Assembly (NCBI RefSeq): GCF_002684405.1
Contig: NZ_NYVD01000144.1
Location: 1-40,459, forward strand
Direction: 5' to 3'
DNA length: 40,459 bases
Origin: Parvibaculum sp.
GTDB lineage: Bacteria > Pseudomonadota > Alphaproteobacteria > Parvibaculales > Parvibaculaceae
Shown: positions 25,215 through 34,339 of the stretch, one piece after another
Layout of the letters: every line of letters starts with the position of its first letter
How positions within the stretch are numbered: position 1 is the stretch's first letter
Program-made: the position numbers and the translations under genes
Notes under the pieces: model-generated
Told to the model about the DNA's origin: nothing
The model's database searches: none
The model's input: only the letters and a program-made list of their open reading frames with translations

Positions 25215-26381
25215 TCAGGTTTCGATCGAGATGCGCGGCGCCTGGCGCGCGCCGCCGCCAAGGGCCTGGTCGATATGACCGGCAACCTTTTGCGCAATGT
25301 CGATGAACGGTCGGGCTTCCTCGCTCTCGGGCGCGGTGGCCGTAACCGGGGCGCCGCCATCGGAGGTTTCGCGAATGGTCATGTGAAGCGGGATTTCGCC
25401 GAGGAAGTCGCAGCCCAGCGTCTCCGCCATCTTTCGTGCGCCGCCCTGACCGAAGATATAGGAGCGCTCGCCTGAGTCCGGGCTCACGAAATAGGCCATG
25501 TTCTCCACGATGCCGAAGACGGGCACATGGGTCTTTTCGAACATGGCAACGCCCTTGCGCGCGTCGATCAGGGCGATTTCCTGCGGCGTTGAGACGATCA
25601 CGGATCCCGTCAGCGGTATGCGCTGGGCGATGGTCAACTGCGCATCGCCGGTGCCGGGCGGCATGTCTATCACCAGCACGTCGAGTTCGCCCCAGTTCAC
25701 GTCGCTCATCATCTGCATGAGCGCGCTCTGCACCATGGGGCCGCGCCAGATCATGGGCGTGTCCTCTTCGACCATGTAGCCGATCGACATGGTCTTGATG
25801 CCGTAATTCTCTTTCGGCTGGATTTTCTTGCCGTTGCTTTCCGGCTTGCCCTTGAGCCCCATCATGCGGGGGATGGAGGGGCCGTAGATGTCGGCGTCCA
25901 GCAGCCCCACCTTGCGGCCGAGATGGGAGAGCGCCAGCGCCAAATTGACCGCCACGGTGGATTTGCCCACGCCGCCCTTGCCGGAGGCGACGGCGATAAT
26001 GGCTTTCACGCCCGGAATTTCGAGCCGGCCCGCCTGCTGCTCACCCTGCGCGCCTCCCGGCCGGCCGTGTGAATGTCCGGCATGCGCGCCCTGCTGCGGC
26101 GCGGAGGGCGTGTCGCTATGGGCCGTCAGTACCGCGGTGACGCTCAAAATGCCGGGAATGGCCCGCACGGCCTCTTCGCAGGCCTTCCGGAGCGGTTCCT
26201 TTTCCGCTCCCTTGGCCGGATCGACCTCTATCGAGAAGCCCACATGCCCTTCGCGGAGCACGACCCCTTGGATTATGCCTGCCGAGACCACATCTTTTCC
26301 CAAGTCTTTATCGGTGACGCGGGAGAGCGCGGAGAGAATGTCTTCTTTTGTCGGTGTCGGCTTTTGGGTCGAAGACGTCAT
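25215..26381 (-). CDS. mrp: Mrp/ApbC iron-sulphur cluster carrier ATPase
   Basis: This 388-aa P-loop ATPase of the Mrp/NBP35 family carries Fe-S clusters to target proteins. An N-terminal DUF59/MIP18-like domain (residues 10-95; SALSRVTDKDLGKDVVSAG) is followed by a Gly/His-rich linker (about 105-125). The ATPase domain has the deviant Walker A GKGGVGKSTVAVNLA, LLDADIYGPSIPRMMG and LVIDMPPGTGDAQLT. The CxxC seen in E. coli Mrp before the FGxGG motif is absent (YFVSPDSGERSYIFGQGG), as in alphaproteobacterial relatives. The gene is divergent from hflK, with 105 bases between starts, and converges on the stress protein gene. Confidence 0.95.
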   Translation of the reverse strand: MTSSTQKPTPTKEDILSALSRVTDKDLGKDVVSAGIIQGVVLREGHVGFSIEVDPAKGAEKEPLRKACEEAVRAIPGILSVTAVLTAHSDTPSAPQQGAHAGHSHGRPGGAQGEQQAGRLEIPGVKAIIAVASGKGGVGKSTVAVNLALALSHLGRKVGLLDADIYGPSIPRMMGLKGKPESNGKKIQPKENYGIKTMSIGYMVEEDTPMIWRGPMVQSALMQMMSDVNWGELDVLVIDMPPGTGDAQLTIAQRIPLTGSVIVSTPQEIALIDARKGVAMFEKTHVPVFGIVENMAYFVSPDSGERSYIFGQGGARKMAETLGCDFLGEIPLHMTIRETSDGGAPVTATAPESEEARPFIDIAQKVAGHIDQALGGGARQAPRISIET

Positions 26382-26486
26382 GGGTGGCCTGTCCGGGTTT
26401 CATTGCACGGGCTTGGTGGGTGTCATATAACCTCCGGCAAGTGTGTTTCCAACCGATCTATCATCACGAAATCAAAAGGATTTTTG

Positions 26487-27653
26487 ATGCCCTGGAGCAA
26501 TGAGAATGGTGGCGGCGGCTGGCAGGGAGGTGGCGGTAACCGCGGCCCCTGGGGGCAGGGACCTTCAGGAGGCGGCGGTGGCGGTGGTAACCAGCCCCCC
26601 GACCTCGATGAATTGCTGCGCAAGGGCCAGGACAAGTTCAAGAAGATCTTCCCCGGAGGTCAGGGGCAGGGCGCCGGCGGCAATGGCCGCGGCATCATCC
26701 TGATCCTCATCGTGGCCGTCGTGGCGCTCCTCGCCTACAGCTCGGTCTATCGGGTCAATACGGACGAACAGGGCGTGGTGCTGCGCTTCGGCAAGTTCTC
26801 GCGCGAAGTGCCTCCGGGCCTGCATGTGAAGCTGCCGTATCCCATCGAGGTCGTCTATACGCCGACGGTGACGCGCATCAATCGCGTCGATGTGGGTATG
26901 CGCGATACGGGCGGCGGCAAGCCGATTGCGGTGCCGGAAGAAAGCCTGATGCTGACGGGCGACGAGAATATCGTCGACATCAACTTTTCGGTCTTCTGGC
27001 GCATCAACAGCGCGGAGAACTATCTCTTCAATGTGGAGCGTCCGGACCTTGCCGTGAAGCAGGTCGCCGAAAGCGCCATGCGCGAGGCGGTGGGCCAGTC
27101 CAAGATCGAGTTCCTGCAGACGACCGGTCGAAACGACATCCAGAAGCAGGTGCGCGGCTATATGCAGACCGCGCTCGATACCTATGGCGCGGGTGTGGAG
27201 ATCACGGAAGTGAAGCTCCAGAAGGTCGATCCGCCGTCGCAGGTGATCGATGCGTTCCGCGACGTTCAGGCGGCGCGCGCCGACCAGGAGCGTCTGCGTA
27301 ACGAAGCCCAGTCCTACGCCAATACGGTCGTGCCCAAGGCGCGAGGCGAGGCCGCCAAGATTACCCAGGCCGCCGAAGCCTATCGCGAGCAGACGGTCGC
27401 GGAAGCGCAGGGTGAGGCGCAGCGCTTCATCTCGATCTACGACCAGTACCGGAACGCAAAGGAAGTGACGCGCAAGCGCATGTATCTCGAGACGATGCAG
27501 GACGTTCTGGGCAACACGAACAAGGTTGTGACCACGGATCAGTCGGGCGTTCTGCCTTATCTGCCGATGGATCAGCTCAAGCCGTCTGCGAAGCGTCCTT
27601 CGTCATCGTCCAGCAACAACTCGTCGAGCGCCGGCTCGTCGAGCTCGAATTGA
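26487..27653 (+). CDS. hflK: HflK, FtsH protease modulator
   Basis: This 388-aa SPFH/prohibitin protein forms a large membrane complex with HflC that surrounds and regulates the FtsH protease. The N-terminus is Gly-rich and cytoplasmic (NENGGGGWQGGGGNRGPWG). One TM helix follows (GIILILIVAVVALLAYSSVY, near residue 75), and then the SPFH domain (VNTDEQGVVLRFGKF, VPPGLHVKLPYPIEVVYTP) and a long coiled coil (ARADQERLRNEAQSYAN). The C-terminal tail is a Ser/Asn-rich stretch. The start at 26487 (MPWSNENGGGG) follows AAAAGGA and matches the family; the much longer open frame upstream lies antisense to mrp. hflC begins 13 bases later. Confidence 0.96.
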   Translation: MPWSNENGGGGWQGGGGNRGPWGQGPSGGGGGGGNQPPDLDELLRKGQDKFKKIFPGGQGQGAGGNGRGIILILIVAVVALLAYSSVYRVNTDEQGVVLRFGKFSREVPPGLHVKLPYPIEVVYTPTVTRINRVDVGMRDTGGGKPIAVPEESLMLTGDENIVDINFSVFWRINSAENYLFNVERPDLAVKQVAESAMREAVGQSKIEFLQTTGRNDIQKQVRGYMQTALDTYGAGVEITEVKLQKVDPPSQVIDAFRDVQAARADQERLRNEAQSYANTVVPKARGEAAKITQAAEAYREQTVAEAQGEAQRFISIYDQYRNAKEVTRKRMYLETMQDVLGNTNKVVTTDQSGVLPYLPMDQLKPSAKRPSSSSSNNSSSAGSSSSN

Positions 27654-27666
27654 GGAGGCCGAAGTC

Positions 27667-28536
27667 ATGAATAAATCCATCGGACTCGGTCTTGGCATCG
27701 TTGCGGGACTTGTCGCTTTCATTGCCTATTCCTCCACATTCATCGTCAGCATGACGCAGCAGGCGATCGTGCTGCAGTTCGGCGATCCCAAACAGCTCGT
27801 CACGGAGCCGGGGCTGCATTTCAAGCTGCCCTTCGTTCAGAACGTGATCTTCATCGACAAGCGCATTCTCAATCTCGATGCGCCGACGGAAGAAATCATC
27901 GCCTCCGACCGCAAGCGGTTGGTGGTGGATGCGTTCGCCCGTTACAAGATCGTCGATGCGCTGAAGTTCTATCAGGCGGTGGGCGACCCGCGTCTGACCG
28001 AAAACAGGCTGCAGCCGAACTTCGCATCGTCGCTGCGCAACGTGCTGGGCGATCACACGCTCGAAGCTGTGGTGCGGGACGATCGTTCCGGCCTGATGCA
28101 GCAGATCGAGAAGGCGTTCAACCAGACCGCGAAAAGCTTCGGCATCGAAGTGGTGGATGTACGTATCCGCCGCGCCGACCTGCCGGAAGCAAACAGCCAG
28201 GCGATTTTCCGTCGTATGCAGACCGAGCGTGAACGCGAAGCGGCCGAGATCCGCGCGCAAGGTCAGGAAGAGGCCCAGCGTATTCGCAGTCGTGCCGATC
28301 GCGACCGCACCGTTATCGTTGCCGATGCGCAGCGCGATGCGGAAATCACCCGAGGCGAGGGCGATGCCAAGCGAAACGGTATTTTCGCCAACGCCTTCCA
28401 GAAGGATCCGGAATTCTTCGACTTCTACCGGTCGATGCAGGCCTACAAAAAGGCCCTGAAGGGTGACAACACCACCATGGTGATTTCGCCCGACTCGGAG
28501 TTCTTCCGGTACTTCCGGAGCGATTCCGGCAAGTGA
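27667..28536 (+). CDS. hflC: HflC, FtsH protease modulator
   Basis: This 289-aa partner of HflK has an N-terminal TM helix (GLGLGIVAGLVAFIAYSSTFIV without its first residues) and an SPFH domain: QAIVLQFGDPKQLVTEPGLH, KLPFVQNVIFIDKRILNLD and VVDAFARYKIVDALKFYQAV. A coiled coil rich in Arg and Glu follows (about residues 175-235). The C-terminal EFFRYFRSDSG is the usual HflC ending. The Shine-Dalgarno sequence GAGGAGG lies just before the ATG. A long inverted repeat lies between this gene and the DUF2065 gene. Confidence 0.96.
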   Translation: MNKSIGLGLGIVAGLVAFIAYSSTFIVSMTQQAIVLQFGDPKQLVTEPGLHFKLPFVQNVIFIDKRILNLDAPTEEIIASDRKRLVVDAFARYKIVDALKFYQAVGDPRLTENRLQPNFASSLRNVLGDHTLEAVVRDDRSGLMQQIEKAFNQTAKSFGIEVVDVRIRRADLPEANSQAIFRRMQTEREREAAEIRAQGQEEAQRIRSRADRDRTVIVADAQRDAEITRGEGDAKRNGIFANAFQKDPEFFDFYRSMQAYKKALKGDNTTMVISPDSEFFRYFRSDSGK

Positions 28537-28556
28537 GCCGGGCACCGATTGCGTGA

Positions 28557-28618
28557 TTTGGATTTGGAGTTCGCGGGCTTGTCCGCCATTTGCCGCGGAA
28601 GCGAACTTCAAATCCGAA
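28557..28618 (+). repeat. 18-bp stem-loop between hflC and the DUF2065 gene
   Basis: The segment 28557-28574 pairs along its full length with 28601-28618, with only two G-U wobbles; the core is GGATTTGGAGTTCGC against GCGAACTTCAAATCC. The 26-base loop is GC-rich. No T-run follows, so it is not an intrinsic terminator. It could be an mRNA-stabilising or processing hairpin between hflC and the distal genes, or a copy of a dispersed palindromic repeat. Confidence 0.6.
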
Positions 28619-28677
28619 GCCGCATGACAGCACTCGAAGATGTTCGGTCTCCGGACGTTAGATGTTGAAGGCGAAAA

Positions 28678-28863
28678 TTGACCGATCTCCTGGCCGCGCT
28701 TGGACTGGTTCTCGCTCTGGAAGGCGCGCTTTACGCGGCGTTCCCGGGGCCGATGAAGCGGGCGCTGGCCGTGGTGGCGGTGCAGCCGGAGGGCCAGATC
28801 CGCTTTGGCGGCCTTGTCGCCCTTGCAGTGGGCGTGCTGCTGGTCTGGCTGGTACGTGGATAG
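28678..28863 (+). CDS. DUF2065 small membrane protein
   Basis: This 61-aa protein has two TM helices (about residues 3-22, LLAALGLVLALEGALYAAFP, and 41-58, FGGLVALAVGVLLVWLV) joined by a short basic loop (GPMKRALAVV). EGxLYAxFP and the second GxxxLxxG helix are the DUF2065 (YjeT-like) pattern. The family often sits after hflC in proteobacteria, and in E. coli yjeT is next to hflC. Function is unknown; an accessory role with HflKC is inference. The start is TTG at 28678; an in-frame stop 10 bases earlier rules out a longer protein. Confidence 0.85.
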   Translation: MTDLLAALGLVLALEGALYAAFPGPMKRALAVVAVQPEGQIRFGGLVALAVGVLLVWLVRG

Positions 28864-28977
28864 GCGCGCCGGGCCCTCGTTTTGAGCCGAAATTCCACGA
28901 CGATAGTGCGCGGGCCATTATTTTCCGCTTGAATGGCCGTCAGGGGTGGCGGCTAGGCCGGGGAATTGGCGCTTTAT

Positions 28978-30468
28978 ATGTTTTCGATCGGTGAGACGAC
29001 GCGACAGGTTCAGGCAAGCCGGAACGATCTTTCATCGCTCCGGGGGGCGGGCCTTGTCGTCGTCGCGCTTTCCCTGCTGGTCTTTTTCGGCGGAGCGGGG
29101 CCGGCGCGTGCCGCGGACGGCTTCGGCAATCTTGTGCACCGCCTTTCGCCTGCCGTGGTGAATATCACCATCAGGCAGAAGCAATCATTGCCCGAGAAGT
29201 TCAGGAGCCTTCCGGAGGATTCTCCGCTGCGGGAGTTCTTCGACGACGAAGAAGGCGAGGGGCGCGCGATGACCAGCGCGCTCGGATCGGGCTTTGTCAT
29301 CGATCCGTCGGGCGTCATCGTTACCAACAATCATGTGATCGACGGCGCCGACGAGATATCCGTCGTCTTTGCGGACGGCGAGACGCTGGATGCGACCTTG
29401 CTGGGGCATGACGAGAATACAGATCTCGCCGTGTTGAAAGTCGACAGTTCTCATCCGCTGCCGTCGGTGCATTTCGGCAATTCCGACGATCTGCGCGTCG
29501 GCGACTGGGTCGTGGCGATCGGAAATCCGTTCGGACTTGGCGGTAGCGTGACCTCGGGGATCGTGTCCGCGCTTCACCGCGCGATCTATACGCGCGGCTA
29601 TACCGATTTCATCCAAACGGATGCGGCGATCAACAAGGGCAATTCCGGCGGGCCGCTGTTCGATATGCAGGGCCATGTCATCGGCATCAACACCGCGATT
29701 ATTTCACCCTCGGGCGACACGGTGGGTATCGGTTTTGCGCTGCCGTCTTCCACCGCGAAGGCGGTGGTGGACGATCTCATACATTTCGGTGAGGTTCATC
29801 GCGGCTGGCTGGGTGTGCGGGTCTTGCCGCTGACGCGCGACCTGGCGCATGCGCTTCAGGCACCGCCCGATGCGGGCGTCGCGATTGCCAATGTCATGGT
29901 GCATGGTCCCGCACAGGAAGGCGGGCTGCGGGTGGGCGATGTCGTTACCAGCTATGACGGCATGCCTGTTGGCGAGGTGCGCGATTTGCTGCGCCGTATC
30001 GCTGAAACGCGTGCGCGCAAGCGGGTTGAAGTCGGAATCCTGCGCGGCGGAAAGCCCATCTCTGTCCGGCTGACGGTCGGCGAGTTGCAACGCGACGAGG
30101 CCGGCAAGGACGAAACGGACGGCGCGGCACCGGAGAAGAAGACGAAGCGGAAGCCGGTCGTACCGGACGAGATGCTCGGGCTCGATCTGGTTTCTCTAAC
30201 GCCGGAAGTGCGCTCCGCTCACCATGTGCCGTTGCAGGTGAACGGCGTCGTGGTCGCGGCGGTGGCGAACGGCGGAGCTGCGGACGGCAAAGGCATTCGT
30301 GCGGGCGACGTAATCGTCGAGGTCAATCGCGAGGCGGTGGATGAACCGGACGATGTGAGGCGCGCGGTGCGCGAGGCTCGGCGTCGCGCTGACGGAGGCA
30401 AAGTGCTGCTGCGCATTTACTCCAACGGACGAACGCGCTTTTTCGCGATAGACGTCAGCCCCAGCTAG
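28978..30468 (+). CDS. degP: Do/DegP-like periplasmic serine protease with two PDZ domains
   Basis: This HtrA-family protease of about 496 aa degrades or chaperones misfolded envelope proteins. An N-terminal hydrophobic segment (GAGLVVVALSLLVFFGG, ending GPARA-AD) is a signal peptide. The trypsin-like domain has the catalytic triad H119 (TNNHVID), D149 (ENTDLAVLK) and S223 (KGNSGGPLF). Two PDZ domains follow, GWLGVRVLPLTRDLAHAL onwards and LGLDLVSLTPEVRSAH onwards, separated by a Lys/Glu-rich linker (GAAPEKKTKRKPVVPDE). The ATG at 28978 is preferred; a TTG at 28966 would add four residues. It closes the hflK-hflC-DUF2065 block and ends 3 bases from convergent serB. Confidence 0.93.
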   Translation: MFSIGETTRQVQASRNDLSSLRGAGLVVVALSLLVFFGGAGPARAADGFGNLVHRLSPAVVNITIRQKQSLPEKFRSLPEDSPLREFFDDEEGEGRAMTSALGSGFVIDPSGVIVTNNHVIDGADEISVVFADGETLDATLLGHDENTDLAVLKVDSSHPLPSVHFGNSDDLRVGDWVVAIGNPFGLGGSVTSGIVSALHRAIYTRGYTDFIQTDAAINKGNSGGPLFDMQGHVIGINTAIISPSGDTVGIGFALPSSTAKAVVDDLIHFGEVHRGWLGVRVLPLTRDLAHALQAPPDAGVAIANVMVHGPAQEGGLRVGDVVTSYDGMPVGEVRDLLRRIAETRARKRVEVGILRGGKPISVRLTVGELQRDEAGKDETDGAAPEKKTKRKPVVPDEMLGLDLVSLTPEVRSAHHVPLQVNGVVVAAVANGGAADGKGIRAGDVIVEVNREAVDEPDDVRRAVREARRRADGGKVLLRIYSNGRTRFFAIDVSPS

Positions 30469-30471
30469 AGC

Positions 30472-31359
30472 CTAGGCGCCGGCGAGTTCGCTTTCCCGAT
30501 AACCCTGGATGAAAAGCAGCGCCGACAGGTCGCCATGGTCGATGCGTGCATCGGCGGCTTCCGCCACAACGGGCTTTGCATGGAAGGCGACGCCGAGGCC
30601 TGCTTCCCCGATCATGCCGAGATCGTTGGCGCCATCGCCGACCGCCATGGTTTCGTGCCGGGCGAGGCCGAGCTGTGAGCGGAAATGTACCAGCGCGTCG
30701 ATCTTGGCCTGTCGGCCCAGAATGGGTTCGCCCACCTCGCCGGTCAGCAGGTCGTTTTCGAAAATGAGCTCGTTTGCCTGATTGTGATCGAAGCCCACAG
30801 CCTTTGCGACGCGGTGGGTGAAGAAGGTGAAACCGCCGGAAACAAGTGCGCAGGTGGCGCCATGGGCGCGCATGGTCGCCGTCAGCAGGCGGCCGCCGGG
30901 GGTTTCGGTAATGCGCTTGTCGAAGACCGATTCAAGGGAGGCCGCTTTCAGGCCTTTCAGCAGCGAGACGCGCTCGCGCAGGGCGGGTTCGAAATCGATC
31001 TCGCCGCGCATGGCGCGCTCGGTGATTTCGGCAATCCGGTCCTTGATACCGAGTTCGGCGGCCAGCTCGTCGATGCATTCCTGCTCGATGATGGTGGAAT
31101 CCATATCGGCGACCAGCAGCTTCTTGCGCCGGCCTTCGGCGGGTTGTGCAATGATGTCGATGGCGATGCCCTGAAGCGCCTTGCGGACCTCGGCCTCGGC
31201 ATGGGCCATGTCGTCTGCGTCAAAGGGGAGGTCGCAGGCATGGGTGTCTTTCAGCCAGTCCGCCTGCGATTGGCCCGGCAGGGCCGCCGCGGCTGCGTCG
31301 ACATGGGTCTTGTCGAGCGGCGTTTGCGAGTTGCCAATGAGCGTCAGGACGTATTTCAT
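30472..31359 (-). CDS. serB: phosphoserine phosphatase
   Basis: This 295-aa HAD-superfamily enzyme dephosphorylates O-phosphoserine in the last step of serine synthesis. HAD motif I is VADMDSTIIEQECIDELA (nucleophile in DMDST, residue near 88). Motif II is ALVSGGFTFF, and motif III/IV is AVGDGANDLGMIGEAGLGVA. An N-terminal domain of about 80 residues resembles the ACT-like part of longer SerB proteins. The ATG at 31359 (MKYVLTLIGN) is preferred to a TTG two codons earlier. It is divergent from miaA and convergent with degP. Confidence 0.96.
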   Translation of the reverse strand: MKYVLTLIGNSQTPLDKTHVDAAAAALPGQSQADWLKDTHACDLPFDADDMAHAEAEVRKALQGIAIDIIAQPAEGRRKKLLVADMDSTIIEQECIDELAAELGIKDRIAEITERAMRGEIDFEPALRERVSLLKGLKAASLESVFDKRITETPGGRLLTATMRAHGATCALVSGGFTFFTHRVAKAVGFDHNQANELIFENDLLTGEVGEPILGRQAKIDALVHFRSQLGLARHETMAVGDGANDLGMIGEAGLGVAFHAKPVVAEAADARIDHGDLSALLFIQGYRESELAGA

Positions 31360-31415
31360 CGCCAAACCAGAGTTCTCCAGAAATCTTCGTGCAGAGTGCC
31401 GTGTCAGAGGACACC

Positions 31416-32366
31416 GTGAAAGAGCCGGTGAAGCTAAAAACCGCCGTCCTTATTGCAGGGCCAACCGCCAGCGGCAAGTCCGCGCTCGCCATGAAACTGG
31501 CCGAGCAGGTGGGCGGCGAGATCGTCAATGCCGATTCCATGCAGGTCTATCGGGAGCTGCGTGTTCTCACCGCGCGGCCGGGCGAGGCGGATGAGGTGCG
31601 CGTGCCGCATCACCTTTACGGCTTCATGAGCGCGGCAGAGGCCTGTTCGGCGGGGATATGGGCCGCCCATGCCGCGCGCGCCATGCAGGAAATCGAGGCG
31701 AGGGGCCGCGTTCCCATCCTTGTGGGGGGAACAGGGCTCTATTTCCGCGCGCTGGTGGATGGGTTGTCGCCCATTCCCGATGTCCCGGCGGAGATCACCG
31801 CCGCGGTCCGGGCGGAGGTGGCACAGGCGGGCCCCGGGGCGCACAAGCTGCTGCAGGCCGCCGATCCGAAACTTGCCGAAGCGATCGCTCCGTCGGACAA
31901 GCAGCGCATTGCGCGGGGCATCGAGGTGAAACGGGCGACGGGCAAGCCCCTGAGCGCGTGGCAGGCCCTGCCGCCTGAGCCGCTGGTTGCGGGGGATTTC
32001 CTGAAGGCGGTGCTCGTGCCCTCGCGGGATTTTCTTTACCGGCGGATCGATTTCCGTTTCCGGCACATGGTCCGGGAGGGGGCGCTCGATGAGGTCGAGG
32101 CGCTGATGGCGCTCGATCTCGATCCTTCGCTGCCGCTGATGAAGGCGCTGGGGCTGCGGCCGCTTATGGCCCATCTGCGTGGCGAAATTTCGTTGGAGGA
32201 AGCCGTTCTGCTCGGCCAGGCAGAGTCCCGCCGCTACGCAAAACGGCAGGAAACATGGTTCCGGACGCAAATGATTTCGTGGAATAGGCTCATCGCGCAA
32301 GATTTGGAAAGCCTTGAAGCGAGTTTCTTTTCATTAATTGACGATTTTGGCTTGACCGGGGCATGA
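31416..32366 (+). CDS. miaA: tRNA dimethylallyltransferase
   Basis: This enzyme of about 316 aa adds a dimethylallyl group to A37 of tRNAs that read codons starting with U. The P-loop AGPTASGKSALAMKLA lies at the N-terminus. DSMQVYRELRVLTARP contains the catalytic Asp and base-flipping segment, and ILVGGTGLYFRALVDGLSPI follows. The C-terminal part carries QAESRRYAKRQETWFR, which contacts the tRNA. The GTG at 31416 is chosen because GAGGA lies 4 bases upstream; in-frame GTG codons at 31401 and 31389 would add 5 or 9 residues. It is divergent from serB. The ilv operon follows after a 159-base gap with no clear terminator. Confidence 0.94.
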   Translation: MKEPVKLKTAVLIAGPTASGKSALAMKLAEQVGGEIVNADSMQVYRELRVLTARPGEADEVRVPHHLYGFMSAAEACSAGIWAAHAARAMQEIEARGRVPILVGGTGLYFRALVDGLSPIPDVPAEITAAVRAEVAQAGPGAHKLLQAADPKLAEAIAPSDKQRIARGIEVKRATGKPLSAWQALPPEPLVAGDFLKAVLVPSRDFLYRRIDFRFRHMVREGALDEVEALMALDLDPSLPLMKALGLRPLMAHLRGEISLEEAVLLGQAESRRYAKRQETWFRTQMISWNRLIAQDLESLEASFFSLIDDFGLTGA

Positions 32367-32525
32367 GGCGGGGCTAGTTTGCGCCCGCTTTCACGCGGCA
32401 TTGCGTGCCGGTGGCCGGTTTTTCGCTCTTTTCAGGACTGAACGGGGCTTTGAGAACGGGCCGGGCGCGAGGCCGCGTTGTTGTTTACTGCGATTGATAA
32501 CCTTCAGGACGTAAGGACCCGACCC

Positions 32526-34283
32526 ATGGCCGAAAACGAGATGACTGGCGCAGAGATCGTCATCAAATCGCTGGTCGATCAGGGCGTTGACACGATTTTC
32601 GGCTACCCCGGGGGCGCGGTGCTTCCGATCTATGACGCGCTTTTCCAGCAGAACAAGATCCGTCACATCCTCGTCCGGCACGAGCAGGGCGCCGTCCATG
32701 CGGCGGAAGGCTATGCGCGCTCCACGGGCAAGCCGGGCGTCGTTCTGGTGACGTCGGGTCCCGGCGCGACCAATGCCGTGACGGGGCTGACCGATGCGCT
32801 GATGGATTCCATTCCGATCGTCTGCCTGACGGGGCAGGTCGCGACGCATCTCATCGGCTCGGACGCTTTCCAGGAAGCGGATACGGTCGGCATTACGCGC
32901 CATTGCACCAAGCATAACTGGCTGGTGAAGTCGCCGGAGGAGCTGACGCGCGTCATGCATGAGGCCTTCTATGTTGCGACGAACGGCCGACCGGGTCCGG
33001 TCGTCGTCGACATTCCGAAGGACGTTCAGTTCCAGTCGGCGGAATATGTCGGCCCGAAAAACGTTGCGCATCGCACCTATCGCCCGACGGTGAAGGGCGA
33101 TGTCGAGGCGATCAAGGAAGCGATCGATCTCATCGCGAATGCCAAGAAGCCTGTCTTCTATACGGGCGGCGGCATCATCAATTCCGGCCCGGTTGCGAGC
33201 CAGCTTTTGCGCGAATTCGTCAAGCTGACCGGCTATCCGATCACCTCGACGCTGATGGGCCTCGGCGCCTTCCCGGCGAGCGACAAGCAGTGGCTCGGCA
33301 TGGTCGGCATGCATGGCACTTACGAAGCCAATAATGCGATGCATGATTGCGACGTCATGATCAATATCGGGGCGCGTTTCGACGACCGCGTGACGGGCCG
33401 CCTCGATGCCTTCGCGCCGAACTCGAAGAAGATCCATGTCGATATCGACGCCTCGTCGATCAACAAGAATGTCCGTGTCGATGTCGGCATCGTCGGCGAC
33501 TGCGCGCATGTCCTGGAAGACATGCTGCGTATCTGGAAGGCGAGGGCGCGCCAGCCCGACAAGGCTGCGCTCGGCGAGTGGTGGAAGCAGATCGACGTCT
33601 GGCGGGAGCGCAAGTCGCTCTCCTTCAAGCAGAATGGCGACACCATCAAGCCGCAATATGCCGTTCAGCGCCTTTACGAGCTGACCAAGGATCGCGAGAC
33701 CTATGTCACCACGGAAGTGGGACAGCATCAGATGTGGGCCGCGCAGCACTATCATTTCGAGGAGCCGAACCGCTGGATGACGAGCGGAGGCCTCGGCACG
33801 ATGGGCTATGGCCTGCCGGCAGCCGTGGGCACACAGATCGCGCATCCCGATGCGCTCGTCGTCGACATTGCGGGCGAAGCCTCGATCCTGATGAACATGC
33901 AGGAGATTTCGACGGCGGTTCAGTTCATGCTGCCGGTGAAGATCTTCATCCTGAACAACGAATATATGGGCATGGTGCGCCAGTGGCAGGAACTGCTGCA
34001 TGGCGGTCGCTACTCGCACAGCTATTCGGAATCGCTGCCCGATTTCGTGAAGCTCGCCGAGGCCTATGGCGCCAAGGGCGTTCGCGCGGAAACGCCGGAC
34101 GAGCTCGATGCGAAGATCCAGGAGATGCTCGATACGCCGGGACCGGTCATTTTCGACTGCATCGTGGACAAGTACGAGAACTGCTATCCGATGATTCCGT
34201 CGGGCGCGGCGCATAACCAGATGATCCTGGCGGACGACGCGGATGCGCCGACCGTCACCGAAGCGGGCAAGATGCTGGTTTGA
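32526..34283 (+). CDS. ilvB: acetolactate synthase, large catalytic subunit
   Basis: This 585-aa thiamine diphosphate enzyme condenses pyruvate with pyruvate or 2-oxobutyrate in the first shared step of valine, leucine and isoleucine synthesis. The catalytic glutamate is E53 in [15 protein letters not shown], followed by [15 protein letters not shown]. The TPP/Mg motif is [15 protein letters not shown]...[11 protein letters not shown]. The usual first aspartate of GDxS is glutamate here (E451). The start at 32526 ([12 protein letters not shown]) follows TAAGGA by about ten bases; a longer frame upstream is not supported. Its TGA overlaps the open frame of ilvN. The 159-base leader (32367-32525) shows no leader peptide rich in Leu, Val or Ile codons. 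Confidence 0.96.
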   Translation: MAENEMTGAEIVIKSLVDQGVDTIFGYPGGAVLPIYDALFQQNKIRHILVRHEQGAVHAAEGYARSTGKPGVVLVTSGPGATNAVTGLTDALMDSIPIVCLTGQVATHLIGSDAFQEADTVGITRHCTKHNWLVKSPEELTRVMHEAFYVATNGRPGPVVVDIPKDVQFQSAEYVGPKNVAHRTYRPTVKGDVEAIKEAIDLIANAKKPVFYTGGGIINSGPVASQLLREFVKLTGYPITSTLMGLGAFPASDKQWLGMVGMHGTYEANNAMHDCDVMINIGARFDDRVTGRLDAFAPNSKKIHVDIDASSINKNVRVDVGIVGDCAHVLEDMLRIWKARARQPDKAALGEWWKQIDVWRERKSLSFKQNGDTIKPQYAVQRLYELTKDRETYVTTEVGQHQMWAAQHYHFEEPNRWMTSGGLGTMGYGLPAAVGTQIAHPDALVVDIAGEASILMNMQEISTAVQFMLPVKIFILNNEYMGMVRQWQELLHGGRYSHSYSESLPDFVKLAEAYGAKGVRAETPDELDAKIQEMLDTPGPVIFDCIVDKYENCYPMIPSGAAHNQMILADDADAPTVTEAGKMLV

Positions 34284-34339
34284 CCGTCACTGCCGTCATA
34301 GCCGGGATTGCCCCATCGCCCTCTAATCAGAGTTCGGGA

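Noticed and set aside
32367-32525. Attenuator with leader peptide for the ilv operon
   Set aside because: No short frame with clustered Leu, Ile or Val codons and no terminator/antiterminator pair could be drawn; a CCGG-TGG-CCGG stem before TTTTT is too short to call.
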